Shown: piece by piece, positions 9,303 through 17,950 of the stretch | Layout: each line of letters starts with the position of its first letter | Position numbering within the stretch: the stretch's first letter is position 1 | Position numbers and translations under genes: made by a program | Source of the DNA: Muribaculaceae bacterium | GTDB taxonomy: Bacteria > Bacteroidota > Bacteroidia > Bacteroidales > Muribaculaceae | Reading direction: 5' to 3' | Length of the DNA: 64,000 nt | Assembly: GCA_017548365.1 (NCBI GenBank) | Contig: JAFZAC010000016.1 | Span: 248,001-312,000, forward strand | Notes under the pieces: generated by a model | Told to the model about the DNA's origin: nothing | Databases searched by the model: none | Seen by the model: the letters and a program-made list of their open reading frames with translations, nothing else

Positions 9303-10775
9303 ATGGACCCTAAAGACAGCTTAATTCAATTATATAAACAGTATGTTGGCAGTGAGCCCACCGAGATAAAATTAATGGACAAGGCTGGCTCAAACCGCAG
9401 TTACTACCGTCTCTCAGGCGACAAATCGGTTGTGGGAGTCATAGGTGAGTCACGCGAAGAGAACGAAGCCTTCATCTATATGGCCAGCCATTTTAAGGAT
9501 CAAGGGTTGTCGGTTCCCACTGTCTATGGAGTGAGCGACGACCACATGGTATACATTCAAGAAGATTTGGGTGGCAAGCCCGAGAATATCCTGTGGAACA
9601 AAATTCGCCGCAGCAGCATAACTCATGCCTTTACCAACGAGGAAAAGGAACTCCTGCGCCGCACTATGAGAGATTTGTGCGACATTCAGTTCCGTGGCAC
9701 TAAAGGATTTGACTACAGCAAATGCTATCCCGCCGAGTGTTTTGACGAGCGTTCCATCAAGTGGGACCTGAACTACTTCAAATACTGTTTCCTCAAAGCC
9801 ACAGGCGTGATATTCAATGAGAACAAATTGGAGAACGACTTTGAGCGACTTACGCACGATTTGCTTTCGGTTCCAAGCGACACATTCATGTATAGAGACT
9901 TCCAGTCGCGTAATGTCATGATAGTTGGCGACACTGAACACCCTGCCGACTGTCGACTCGCCTACATTGACTTCCAGGGCGGCCGTCGTGGCCCGTATTA
10001 CTATGACGTTGCCTCGTTTGTGTGGCAGTCTCGTGCCAAGTATCCCGAAGACCTGAAAAAAGACCTTATACAGGTTTATCTTGAACAGCTCAAAACCTAC
10101 AAACCCGACCTTGACGAGAAGTTGTTTTTCGAGAACCTACGGCTTTTCGTGCTCTTCCGTACTCTCCAAGTTCTGGGAGCCTATGGTTTCCGCGGTTACT
10201 TCGAAAAGAAGCCCGACTTTATGAAAAACAGCATCGTGCCTGCTATTGCCAATCTGCGCCGTTTAGTAAGCAACTACTCGTTTGACCGATATCCCTATCT
10301 GAGCGAAGTTATCAATGAGCTTGTGAACATGAAAGACTTCACCAGCGAAGAGAAATCACTCACCGTGAGAGTGATGAGCTTTGCCTACAAGAAGGGCATC
10401 CCTCATGATCCATCGGGCAATGGCGGTGGCTATGTGTTTGACTGCCGCGCATTGAATAACCCAGGCAAGTATGATAAGTACAAAGCTTTCACTGGCCTTG
10501 ATGACAACGTAATCAAGTTCCTCCAAAAGGAGAGCACTATCGACCAGTGGCTCGTTCATGTCTATGCCATGGTTGATGAATCGGTGGAGCGCTACAAGAA
10601 GCGTAACTTCACCGACCTGATGGTATGTTTTGGTTGTACTGGAGGCCAGCACCGTTCGGTATATGCCGCCCAGCACCTGGCAGAGCACATCTACAAGAAA
10701 TTCAATGTACGTGTCGAGCTCTCGCACCGCGAGCAGAGCGGCCACGACCGCACTTTCAACCCAGTGGAAGAATGA
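9303..10775 (+). CDS. APH-fold sugar kinase (AmgK-like) fused to a RapZ C-terminal domain
   Basis: 490 residues in two parts. Residues about 20-320 are an aminoglycoside-phosphotransferase-fold kinase like AmgK, the anomeric N-acetylmuramate/N-acetylglucosamine 1-kinase: catalytic loop YRDFQSRN (197-204, Asp199 and Asn204) and metal Asp223 in YIDFQGGRRGPYYYDVASF. The usual loop His is Tyr197. Residues about 354-475 match the C-terminal domain of RapZ, with VFDCRALNNP (378-387), FTGLDDNV and GCTGGQHRS (444-452). In E. coli, RapZ senses glucosamine-6-P through this domain. The N-terminal P-loop domain of RapZ is absent. The stop overlaps the murU start (ATGA), so both are translated together. 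Inferred role: salvage of wall amino sugars with a built-in metabolite sensor. Confidence 0.85.
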   Translation: MDPKDSLIQLYKQYVGSEPTEIKLMDKAGSNRSYYRLSGDKSVVGVIGESREENEAFIYMASHFKDQGLSVPTVYGVSDDHMVYIQEDLGGKPENILWNKIRRSSITHAFTNEEKELLRRTMRDLCDIQFRGTKGFDYSKCYPAECFDERSIKWDLNYFKYCFLKATGVIFNENKLENDFERLTHDLLSVPSDTFMYRDFQSRNVMIVGDTEHPADCRLAYIDFQGGRRGPYYYDVASFVWQSRAKYPEDLKKDLIQVYLEQLKTYKPDLDEKLFFENLRLFVLFRTLQVLGAYGFRGYFEKKPDFMKNSIVPAIANLRRLVSNYSFDRYPYLSEVINELVNMKDFTSEEKSLTVRVMSFAYKKGIPHDPSGNGGGYVFDCRALNNPGKYDKYKAFTGLDDNVIKFLQKESTIDQWLVHVYAMVDESVERYKKRNFTDLMVCFGCTGGQHRSVYAAQHLAEHIYKKFNVRVELSHREQSGHDRTFNPVEE

Positions 10776-11518
10776 AAGCGATGATTTTTGCAGCCGGGCT
10801 TGGAACCAGGCTGCGTCCTTTGACCAACGACCGTCCTAAAGCTCTAGTCGAGATTGGCGGCAAAACAATGCTGGAAAGAGTGATAACAAAACTCGCATCA
10901 GCGGGGTTTGACGATATCACTGTCAACATACATCACTTTGGGGAGAGAATCATAGATTTCCTAGAGAGAAACAGGAATTTTGGCCTCGACATACACATCA
11001 GCGACGAGCGCGACATGCTGCTCGAAACCGGGGGTGGCATACTCAAAGCACGCCCTTTCCTTGATGGCGATGAGCCTTTCCTTGTTCATAATGCCGACAT
11101 TCTCACCGACATCGATTTGAATGCGATGTATGAAAACCATGTCATGAGCGGTGCGATGGCAACAGTGCTTGTAAAGGCCCGCAAAACAAGCCGTTATTTC
11201 GTCTTTGACGATGACTACCGCCTGCAAGGGTGGATAAACCGCTCCACAGGCGAGACACGCCCCGACTGCTTTGAACACCGCGATGGCATGCATGAGCTTG
11301 CCTTTGGTGGCATACATGTAATCTCGCCAAGCATTTTTGACGAACTAGAGAAATACTCAAAGGGGAAAGCCAAGTTCTCGACCACTCCATTTTATGTAGA
11401 CGAGTGCCGCAATCATCTTATCAAGGGATATGTTCAGGAGGCTCCATACACCTGGCTTGATATTGGCAAGCCCGAGGCATTGAAAGAAGCCGAACAAGTG
11501 GTTGCTTTGAATAATTGA
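10772..11518 (+). CDS. murU: N-acetylmuramate-1-phosphate uridylyltransferase-like nucleotidyltransferase
   Basis: 248 residues from the ATG that overlaps the previous stop. It has the nucleotidyltransferase signature AAGLGTRLRPLTNDRPKAL (residues 6-24), then a metal Asp in HNADILTDID, and the closing WLDIGKPEAL. MurU makes UDP-MurNAc from MurNAc-1-P. Together with AmgK it bypasses MurA and UDP-GlcNAc in peptidoglycan recycling; that pathway is known from Pseudomonas and Tannerella. Pairing with the AmgK-like kinase makes this assignment stronger than a generic mannose-1-P or glucose-1-P nucleotidyltransferase. A bidirectional terminator follows. Confidence 0.82.
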   Translation: MKAMIFAAGLGTRLRPLTNDRPKALVEIGGKTMLERVITKLASAGFDDITVNIHHFGERIIDFLERNRNFGLDIHISDERDMLLETGGGILKARPFLDGDEPFLVHNADILTDIDLNAMYENHVMSGAMATVLVKARKTSRYFVFDDDYRLQGWINRSTGETRPDCFEHRDGMHELAFGGIHVISPSIFDELEKYSKGKAKFSTTPFYVDECRNHLIKGYVQEAPYTWLDIGKPEALKEAEQVVALNN

Positions 11519-11525
11519 CAAAAAG

Positions 11526-11549
11526 AAAAGGGGACTTATCCCCTTTTTT
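11526..11549. terminator. bidirectional intrinsic terminator between murU and the DUF4836 gene
   Basis: AAAAGGGGA, loop CTTA, TCCCCTTTT, then a T run; the A run on the left serves the opposite strand. It separates two convergent genes. Confidence 0.85.
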
Positions 11550-11567
11550 ATTTTTTGTTCAATTACA

Positions 11568-13079
11568 TCAAAACCCGTAATCGACGTTGTCTTCCTCGTC
11601 GCTGCTGGTACCCGGCTCCTTCCAGCACAGTAACTTGAGCAGCGAGACAACGACATTGGCCTTCTCGTCCTCGGCAAAATAGAAACCTTCACCGCTTGAC
11701 TTGTCTTTAAGTCCCCAGTTGAAAAAGCCTTCGGGCTTGTCGCCAAGTTTCAGGAACCTGAAAATCACCACAGCGCATTTATCCAAATTCTCGGGAAGTA
11801 CCGGTAGTTCTTGTGCAGTGTACTGAGTACCAAAATCGACACATCGCATATAGAAAGCACTGTCATTGTTTCCCACAGCAATTCCCTGGCTACCATAGTC
11901 GTAGAAATACTCACCATCACGTAACAAGGGCTCCTGCCCCCGCTGACTTCCCAAATCAACAATTTGATTGACTACCATGGCTGGATTACTCGATTGTGAG
12001 CCAACAACAATATTATATCCTCCAGTTGTTGCATTCTCAGCTCCAATTACAAGAGCTCCATTCAACGAAGCAAGTATGTCGTTATAATTTAAACCCTTAG
12101 TAAATGGCACGCCATCAAGCATCTTGAGCATCTCCTGAATTTGAGGAATTTGCGCAAGATTAGATCCATTGATTTTAATGCCAATATATGATGCTAATTC
12201 ACCAGGAATCAATCCTAACACAGATGCCGAATTGCTTGCACCCGCAGCAATAACCTTGTCATAGAGCTGACTGTACTGGCTGTTCTTATCAAAGATTAAA
12301 TTGGTCTTTACCTGAGCTGTCTCGCCATCTTTCTTCGACTTGTCAAACTTTAACGAAGCCGTAACAGCCTTGATATCGGTTCCAGTAATGACATCTATGA
12401 CAGGTGCACCCAGATTGAACATATTGAGATTTGAATCAGACTTTATCAATGCTCCCAAAGATTTAACGCTCACATAAGCATTGACATCACCATCCTTTGA
12501 ATCTATTGCCTTCACCACCTCTTCATTGTCCATAAGGCTGGGTTTGCTCTTATCAAGAATATCGGCAGCAGCTTTAGCCGCAACCTCGGGAGCCACAGTA
12601 CTACTACATCGCCCTATCAACAGTACATCATTATCAATAGCATAGGCATAATCGAGATGTGAGGCAAACTTCACTCCCGACACATCTTTCATTTTTCCCG
12701 AAGCAATCCTTGCAACCATCGCCGCCGCCTTCTCCTCGTCGGCAAGAGGGAACAGAGCCACCGCATTGAAAATGCCCGGCGACAGGAAAATATAGCATCG
12801 GTTGGTGAAATCGAATCCCGATTCAGGCAGATTGCCTATTATATCCGAGAAAATATTGGGATCACCATCCTCAATAACTTTTTTGAGAGAATCGGGGATT
12901 GTGACAACTCCTTCTTTCTCAGACATACCACCTTTTTTCAGCACAGTAGGCACGTCAACACCCACCACAGCGACAGCATCGTCGGGGATCATCGCTCTAA
13001 GGTTCTCATCGGCAGAAGAACACGAAACCATCAAACCAACAGTAATTAACAGCAGAAGAAAGCACTTGATCTTAGTCAT
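11568..13079 (-). CDS. DUF4836-like lipoprotein
   Basis: 503 residues from ATG 13079. A longer frame starts at 13118, but that codon lies upstream of the -7 box (13114-13107). The signal peptide ends in the lipobox VSC (LMVSCSSADE), so it is a predicted lipoprotein. The mature start AMIPDDAVAVVGVDVPTVL resembles the DUF4836 family of Bacteroidales ('IPADA..V..ID..SLL'). The protein is acidic with repeated alpha/beta segments and an acidic tail (SSDEEDNVDYGF). Function is unknown. It has its own promoter and a shared terminator, so it is probably monocistronic. Confidence 0.7.
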   Translation of the reverse strand: MTKIKCFLLLLITVGLMVSCSSADENLRAMIPDDAVAVVGVDVPTVLKKGGMSEKEGVVTIPDSLKKVIEDGDPNIFSDIIGNLPESGFDFTNRCYIFLSPGIFNAVALFPLADEEKAAAMVARIASGKMKDVSGVKFASHLDYAYAIDNDVLLIGRCSSTVAPEVAAKAAADILDKSKPSLMDNEEVVKAIDSKDGDVNAYVSVKSLGALIKSDSNLNMFNLGAPVIDVITGTDIKAVTASLKFDKSKKDGETAQVKTNLIFDKNSQYSQLYDKVIAAGASNSASVLGLIPGELASYIGIKINGSNLAQIPQIQEMLKMLDGVPFTKGLNYNDILASLNGALVIGAENATTGGYNIVVGSQSSNPAMVVNQIVDLGSQRGQEPLLRDGEYFYDYGSQGIAVGNNDSAFYMRCVDFGTQYTAQELPVLPENLDKCAVVIFRFLKLGDKPEGFFNWGLKDKSSGEGFYFAEDEKANVVVSLLKLLCWKEPGTSSDEEDNVDYGF

Positions 13080-13106
13080 AGATAAACTCTTTTTATTTAT
13101 AGCGTG

Positions 13107-13136
13107 CAAAAGTAACACATTATTTAATTATTCCAA
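13107..13136 (-). promoter_or_regulatory. promoter of the DUF4836 gene
   Basis: TTG (13136-13134), 19 bases, TACTTTTG (13114-13107) on the minus strand. The predicted start point near 13101 leaves a leader of about 22 bases. Confidence 0.65.
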
Positions 13137-13188
13137 GCAAAAAAACTTGTATTTTTGAAGGTTGTTAATAAGTTTTCTTATAAAACTA

Positions 13189-13218
13189 TTGCCGTGAACA
13201 TTAAAAGTACTATTTTTG
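13189..13218 (+). promoter_or_regulatory. promoter of the small acidic gene and aguA
   Basis: TTG (13189-13191), 19 bases, TATTTTTG (13211-13218). The next start codon is at 13264. Confidence 0.6.
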
Positions 13219-13263
13219 AACACTAAAAACACTTATTTACCATAAATAAAACTAATTGTAATC

Positions 13264-13488
13264 ATGAACGATATTTCTGAAATATTAAGAGCGTTACTCG
13301 ACCAGTTCGCACGCACAAGCGAAGTGGAGCGTGAATTTGCCAGCATGATGAACAATGACGCCCAGCTCAAAGAAGACTATCACCTGTGGTGCGATGAGAT
13401 GGGATATGACCGCAAAACTGGCTACCAAGATTTCATCGATGAGCAGATGCAAGACCGTGACGAGTTTTGGGATGCCATGAATGAATAA
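13264..13488 (+). CDS. small acidic uncharacterised protein
   Basis: 74 residues, strongly acidic, helical, without signal peptide or Cys cluster (one Cys in YHLWCDEMGYD). It has a promoter in the right place and is only 26 bases before aguA, with no terminator between them, so it looks like a real first gene of the aguA-aguB transcript. I recognise no family. A regulatory or accessory role to agmatine use would be speculation. Confidence 0.6.
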   Translation: MNDISEILRALLDQFARTSEVEREFASMMNNDAQLKEDYHLWCDEMGYDRKTGYQDFIDEQMQDRDEFWDAMNE

Positions 13489-13514
13489 TAATTATTCGAT
13501 AAACAGTTTCATTA

Positions 13515-14564
13515 ATGCTGCAAAACAACTCTCTCTCCAGTGTTATTTTGCCTCCGGAATGGGAACGGCAGGATGCTATCGTGATGGCATGGCCTCATCG
13601 TGACACCGACTGGGGTTATATGCTTAACGAAGCAGAGGCCTGCTACAAGGCTATTACCACTGCCATAGTGCGCGAAATGCCCTTGATAGTTGTTGCCCCC
13701 AACATTGAGGAGGTGAGTTGTCGGCTCAGTGATATAGACCACAACGAAAAGATAATATTTCACAAGTGTGATACAAACGACACATGGGCTCGCGATTTCG
13801 GGCCCATTTCGGTCCTAAATGGAAACGATAAACTGATGCTCGACTTCAAGTTTGATGCCTGGGGAATGAAATTTGCCGCCAACAAGGACAACCTCGTTTG
13901 CAGGAGCATGGAACGCAGCAGCATCTTTAATGCGAGGCTTGTCAACTGTCAGGATTTCGTGCTCGAAGGAGGCTCCATCGAAAGTGACGGTAAGGGCACA
14001 ATTCTGACCACCAGCCGCTGCCTTCTATCCCCTAACCGCAACAGCGCACTCAGCAAGCAAGAGATAGAAGAGGTTTTGCACTCACGTCTTGGCGCAAAAA
14101 AAGTGCTATGGCTCAATCACGGTGAGCTTGCCGGCGATGATACCGACGCACACATCGACACCCTTGCGCGCTTGGCACCAAACGACACCATTCTTTATGT
14201 AAAAAGTGACAACACAGGCGACGAGCAATATGAATCGTTAATGCTCATGGAGAAAGAGTTGATGTCGATGACTAATGCCGATGGCAAGCCGTTCAACCTG
14301 CTTCCACTGCCCTGCCCCGCCCCAATTTATGACGAAGATGGCGAGCGATTACCTGCAACCTATGCAAATTATTTAATCACTAACAATCAAGTACTTGTGC
14401 CAATCTATGGCCAACATGACAACGACGAAAAGGCACTAAGCATAATAAAAAAAGCGTTTAACAACCGTGATGTGGTGGGCATAGACTGTAATGCTCTCAT
14501 CAAACAGCATGGCTCGCTGCACTGCATCACAATGCAAATACCCGAAAACTTCTTGAAAAAATGA
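13515..14564 (+). CDS. aguA: agmatine deiminase
   Basis: 349 residues of the peptidyl-arginine-deiminase (PAD_porph) fold. It hydrolyses agmatine to N-carbamoylputrescine and ammonia. The guanidine-modifying motifs are in order: WPHRDTDW near the N-terminus, NDTWARDFGPI, VLEGGSIESDGKGT, GDDTDAHIDTLAR (catalytic His) and GSLHCITMQ with nucleophile Cys337. The stop overlaps the aguB start (ATGA). A peptidylarginine deiminase is less likely because there is no signal peptide and aguB is adjacent. Confidence 0.93.
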   Translation: MLQNNSLSSVILPPEWERQDAIVMAWPHRDTDWGYMLNEAEACYKAITTAIVREMPLIVVAPNIEEVSCRLSDIDHNEKIIFHKCDTNDTWARDFGPISVLNGNDKLMLDFKFDAWGMKFAANKDNLVCRSMERSSIFNARLVNCQDFVLEGGSIESDGKGTILTTSRCLLSPNRNSALSKQEIEEVLHSRLGAKKVLWLNHGELAGDDTDAHIDTLARLAPNDTILYVKSDNTGDEQYESLMLMEKELMSMTNADGKPFNLLPLPCPAPIYDEDGERLPATYANYLITNNQVLVPIYGQHDNDEKALSIIKKAFNNRDVVGIDCNALIKQHGSLHCITMQIPENFLKK

Positions 14565-15436
14565 AAATAGGAATAATTCAGCAACACAACAGCAGTGAGG
14601 TTGAGCTTAACCGCATGAGGCTATTGGAGAAAATCGCAAAACTAGCAAAAGACGGTGCGCAACTCATTGTAATGCAGGAATTGCACGACTCATTATACTT
14701 CTGTCAAGAGGAAAATGTTGACAATTTTGACCTGGCGACGACTATTCCTGGCGAAATCACCGATATTTATTCCCACGCTGCACGCGAGAACAAAGTGGTA
14801 ATAGTTACATCGCTCTTTGAACGCCGAGCTGCCGGTTTGTATCACAACACAGCAGTAGTGTTTGAGAAAGACGGCACTATTGCAGGAAAGTATCGTAAGA
14901 TGCACATTCCCGACGATCCTGCCTACTACGAGAAATTCTATTTCACTCCAGGCGACTTGGGATTTGAGCCCATCGACACTAGCGTGGGAAGGCTGGGCGT
15001 GCTCGTGTGCTGGGACCAGTGGTACCCCGAAGCAGCACGCTTGATGTCGCTCAGAGGTGCCGATATGCTCATATACCCCACAGCCATTGGATTTGAGAGC
15101 AGTGACAACGAAAGCGAGAAAATGCGTCAGCTCAATGCTTGGATGACAGTTCAGCTGGGACACGCTGTTGCCAACGGCATACCTGTTGTGACTGTAAATC
15201 GAGTGGGATATGAGCCCGACCCAAGTGGACAGACTCGTGGCATTGAATTCTGGGGCAGCAGTTTCATCGCAGGGCAGCAAGGCGAAGTACTCCACTGCGC
15301 ATCTAGCACCGACGAGGAAGAAACCATTATCGACGTAAATCTCGAACGCACTGAGCGTGTACGACGCTGGTGGCCGTTCCTGCGTGACCGCCGAATAGAC
15401 CATTACGCAGGCCTTGACAATCGATTCCTCGACTAA
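14561..15436 (+). CDS. aguB: N-carbamoylputrescine amidase
   Basis: 291 residues of the nitrilase superfamily. It converts N-carbamoylputrescine to putrescine, finishing the agmatine route. The Glu-Lys-Cys triad is visible as Glu40 (VMQELH), Lys113 (KYRKMHIPDD) and Cys150 (VLVCWDQWYPEAAR). The tail WWPFLRDRRIDHY is typical of AguB. Coupled to aguA by an ATGA overlap. Its stop codon also overlaps the stop codon of the convergent ettA by 3 bases, so there is no room for a terminator between them. Confidence 0.95.
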   Translation: MKIGIIQQHNSSEVELNRMRLLEKIAKLAKDGAQLIVMQELHDSLYFCQEENVDNFDLATTIPGEITDIYSHAARENKVVIVTSLFERRAAGLYHNTAVVFEKDGTIAGKYRKMHIPDDPAYYEKFYFTPGDLGFEPIDTSVGRLGVLVCWDQWYPEAARLMSLRGADMLIYPTAIGFESSDNESEKMRQLNAWMTVQLGHAVANGIPVVTVNRVGYEPDPSGQTRGIEFWGSSFIAGQQGEVLHCASSTDEEETIIDVNLERTERVRRWWPFLRDRRIDHYAGLDNRFLD

Positions 15437-17130
15437 TCGGCTGTAAGTTTGCGATAACGAACGCGCGTGGGCTCTTCCTTGCCCAGGCGCTTTAATTTAT
15501 TTTCCTCATACTCACTATAAGAACCCTCAAAGAAGAACACGTTGCTGTCTCCCTCAAAGGCGAGAATGTGAGTGCAGATGCGGTCAAGGAACCATCGGTC
15601 GTGACTGATGACCACAGCGCATCCTGCGAAATCGTCGAGACCTTCCTCGAGAGCACGCAAGGTATTCACGTCGATATCATTGGTGGGCTCATCAAGCAGC
15701 AGTACATTTCCTTCCTCCTTTAGTGCCAACGCCAACTGAAGGCGGTTGCGCTCACCACCACTGAGAACGCCACATTTCTTCTGCTGGTCTACACCCGAGA
15801 AATTGAATCGCGATAGGTAGGCGCGGGCATTAACATCACGACCTCCCATGCGAAGTAATTCAACGCCGCCCGAAATCACTTCATAGACAGTCTTGTCGGG
15901 ATCAATGCTCGTGTGCTGCTGGTCTACATATACAGCCTTAACCGTCTCTCCCACCTCAAATGTTCCACTATCGGGCTTCTCAAGCCCCATAATCAAACGG
16001 AACAAAGTAGTCTTTCCTGCTCCATTTGGACCTATCACGCCCACTATACCATTGGGCGGAAGCATGAAGTTAAGGTCGTCAAAGAGCAGCTTGTCACCGA
16101 AAGCCTTTGCAACATGCTGTGCCTCAATCACTTTATTGCCCAAACGAGGTCCATTAGGGATGAAGATTTCTAGTTTCTCTTCTTTCTCTTTCACCGTCTC
16201 GTTGAGCAACTTGTCGTAACTATTAAGGCGAGCCTTGCCTTTGGCTTGACGGGCCTTAGGAGCCATGCGAACCCACTCCAACTCACGCTGCAACGTTTTG
16301 CGACGCTTGCTCTCGGTCTTCTCTTCTTGGGCTAGACGCTGAGTTTTCTGCTCCAACCAACTGCTATAGTTACCTCGCCAAGGAATGCCCTCGCCACGGT
16401 CTAGCTCCAGAATCCATCCTGCCACATGGTCAAGGAAATAGCGATCGTGAGTCACGGCAATCACTGTCCCCTCATATTGTTGCAGATGCTGTTCAAGCCA
16501 GTCGATTGACTCGGCATCAAGGTGGTTGGTGGGCTCATCAAGTAGCAACACATCCGGTTTCTGCAGCAACAGTCGGCACAATGCTACACGTCGGCGCTCG
16601 CCACCACTCAAGTGCTCAGTAGACTGGTCGCCCTCGGGACAGCGCAATGCATCCATAGCACGCTCCAAGCGACTGTCTAAGTTCCATGCGTCGGTAGCAT
16701 CTATCACGTCTTGCAATTCTGCCTGACGGGCAAAGAGCTCATTCATCTTGTTCTCATCCTCATAATATTCAGGCAAGCCAAATTTTTTATTAATCTCTTC
16801 ATATTCCTTGAGAGCGTCAACCACATGCTGCACACCTTCTTGTACAACTTCTTTTACTGTCTTGGTGGGGTCAAGTTGAGGATCTTGAGGCAGATAGCCA
16901 ACACTGTATCCTGGCGCAAACACCACCTCGCCCTGGTACTGCTTCTCGATGCCAGCAATGATTTTCATCAAAGTGGACTTGCCAGCACCATTAAGACCAA
17001 TGATACCAATTTTAGCGCCATAGAAAAACGAGAGATAAATATTCTTTAGAATCTGTTTCTGATTTTGTTGAATTGTCTTACTCACCCCCACCATTGAGAA
17101 GATGATTTTCTTGTTGTCAACTGTTGCCAT
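15433..17130 (-). CDS. ettA: energy-dependent translational throttle protein EttA (ABC-F)
   Basis: 565 residues, two ABC ATPase domains and no membrane part. Walker A sequences are GLNGAGKST (45-53) and GPNGAGKTT; signatures LSGGERRRVAL and LSGGERNRLQL; Walker B LLLDEPTNHLD and LLLDEPTNDID. Between them lie the arm and the interdomain linker with ELEWVRMAPKARQAKGKAR, as in E. coli EttA, which gates the ribosomal E site according to ATP/ADP. The first domain's ILELDRGEGIPWRGNYSSWLEQK segment is also EttA-like, which favours EttA over Uup or an antibiotic-protection ABC-F. It lies 52 bases after the MBL gene and may be co-transcribed with it. Confidence 0.92.
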   Translation of the reverse strand: MATVDNKKIIFSMVGVSKTIQQNQKQILKNIYLSFFYGAKIGIIGLNGAGKSTLMKIIAGIEKQYQGEVVFAPGYSVGYLPQDPQLDPTKTVKEVVQEGVQHVVDALKEYEEINKKFGLPEYYEDENKMNELFARQAELQDVIDATDAWNLDSRLERAMDALRCPEGDQSTEHLSGGERRRVALCRLLLQKPDVLLLDEPTNHLDAESIDWLEQHLQQYEGTVIAVTHDRYFLDHVAGWILELDRGEGIPWRGNYSSWLEQKTQRLAQEEKTESKRRKTLQRELEWVRMAPKARQAKGKARLNSYDKLLNETVKEKEEKLEIFIPNGPRLGNKVIEAQHVAKAFGDKLLFDDLNFMLPPNGIVGVIGPNGAGKTTLFRLIMGLEKPDSGTFEVGETVKAVYVDQQHTSIDPDKTVYEVISGGVELLRMGGRDVNARAYLSRFNFSGVDQQKKCGVLSGGERNRLQLALALKEEGNVLLLDEPTNDIDVNTLRALEEGLDDFAGCAVVISHDRWFLDRICTHILAFEGDSNVFFFEGSYSEYEENKLKRLGKEEPTRVRYRKLTAD

Positions 17131-17133
17131 AAA

Positions 17134-17168
17134 ATATAAGTGTTAAGTTTAAATATTAAGTGTTAAGT
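17134..17168. repeat. tandem AT-rich repeat upstream of ettA
   Basis: Two copies of an ATAT(T)AAGTGTTAAGT unit (17134-17148 and 17153-17168) fill most of the ettA/MBL spacer. The core TTAAGTGT recurs inverted at 30005-30032. Confidence 0.6.
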
Positions 17169-17182
17169 GACGGTCACTATTC

Positions 17183-17950
17183 TCAGCCCACCATTATTTT
17201 CATTCCGTCATAGGCCAGTTCCACACCTTTAGGCAGAAGTTTTGATGTTTCCGCATGAAGCCCTATTCCATGACTCATGTGTATGAGTACTGCCCTACGA
17301 GGCTTGATTTGTTCTATAATCTCAAGCGCTTGAGAAAGAGAAATGTGCGAGAGGTGCTCTTCTAAGCGCAATGCGTTCAACACAAGTAATGGAACACCTT
17401 GCAGGCGCTCAATCTGTTCTTGCACAATGGTCTTACAATCGGTGATATAAGCCATGGGACCTATCCTGAAACCTAAAATTGGCAAGTGATAATGCAGCAC
17501 AGGTATGGGTTCGACAGTAATTCCGTCACAATCAAATGCATCGTTATCGTTTATTTCAACCAAATTGAAATGTGGCACACCAGGATATGGATGCTCTACA
17601 AAACAATAAGAGAGTCGCCTGCGCAAAGCCTCTATAACATCATAACGAGCAAAAATGGGCAAACTGCTATAACCACGAAGTTCTTCCAATCCACCCACAT
17701 GATCATAGTGTATGTGCGTTATGAGCAAAGCGTCGAGATGCGAATCGCCGGTTGATAGAATCTGCTGCCTGAAATCGGGACCGCAATCAATCAAGATGCG
17801 CTTGCCACACCACTCAACCAGAGCCGACTGACGCAACCTGTGATCATGAGGATCATCTGAGCAGCATACCTCGCATTGGCACCCTATCTGTGGCACGCCA
17901 GTGCTGGTTCCGCTACCCAATATCGTTAGTTTTAGTTTCTCGTCAATCAT
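17183..17950 (-). CDS. MBL-fold metallo-hydrolase (PhnP-like)
   Basis: 255 residues, cytoplasmic. It opens with LTILGSGTSTGVPQIGCQC, holds CEVCC as in PhnP-type proteins, and has the metal motif THIHYDHVGG (HxHxDH) and later His residues in HYHLPILGF and IHMSHGIG. PhnP-like enzymes are cyclic phosphodiesterases; the substrate here cannot be told. The start ATG shares one base with the stop of the upstream lipoprotein (TAATG), so the two are translationally coupled. Confidence 0.85.
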   Translation of the reverse strand: MIDEKLKLTILGSGTSTGVPQIGCQCEVCCSDDPHDHRLRQSALVEWCGKRILIDCGPDFRQQILSTGDSHLDALLITHIHYDHVGGLEELRGYSSLPIFARYDVIEALRRRLSYCFVEHPYPGVPHFNLVEINDNDAFDCDGITVEPIPVLHYHLPILGFRIGPMAYITDCKTIVQEQIERLQGVPLLVLNALRLEEHLSHISLSQALEIIEQIKPRRAVLIHMSHGIGLHAETSKLLPKGVELAYDGMKIMVG

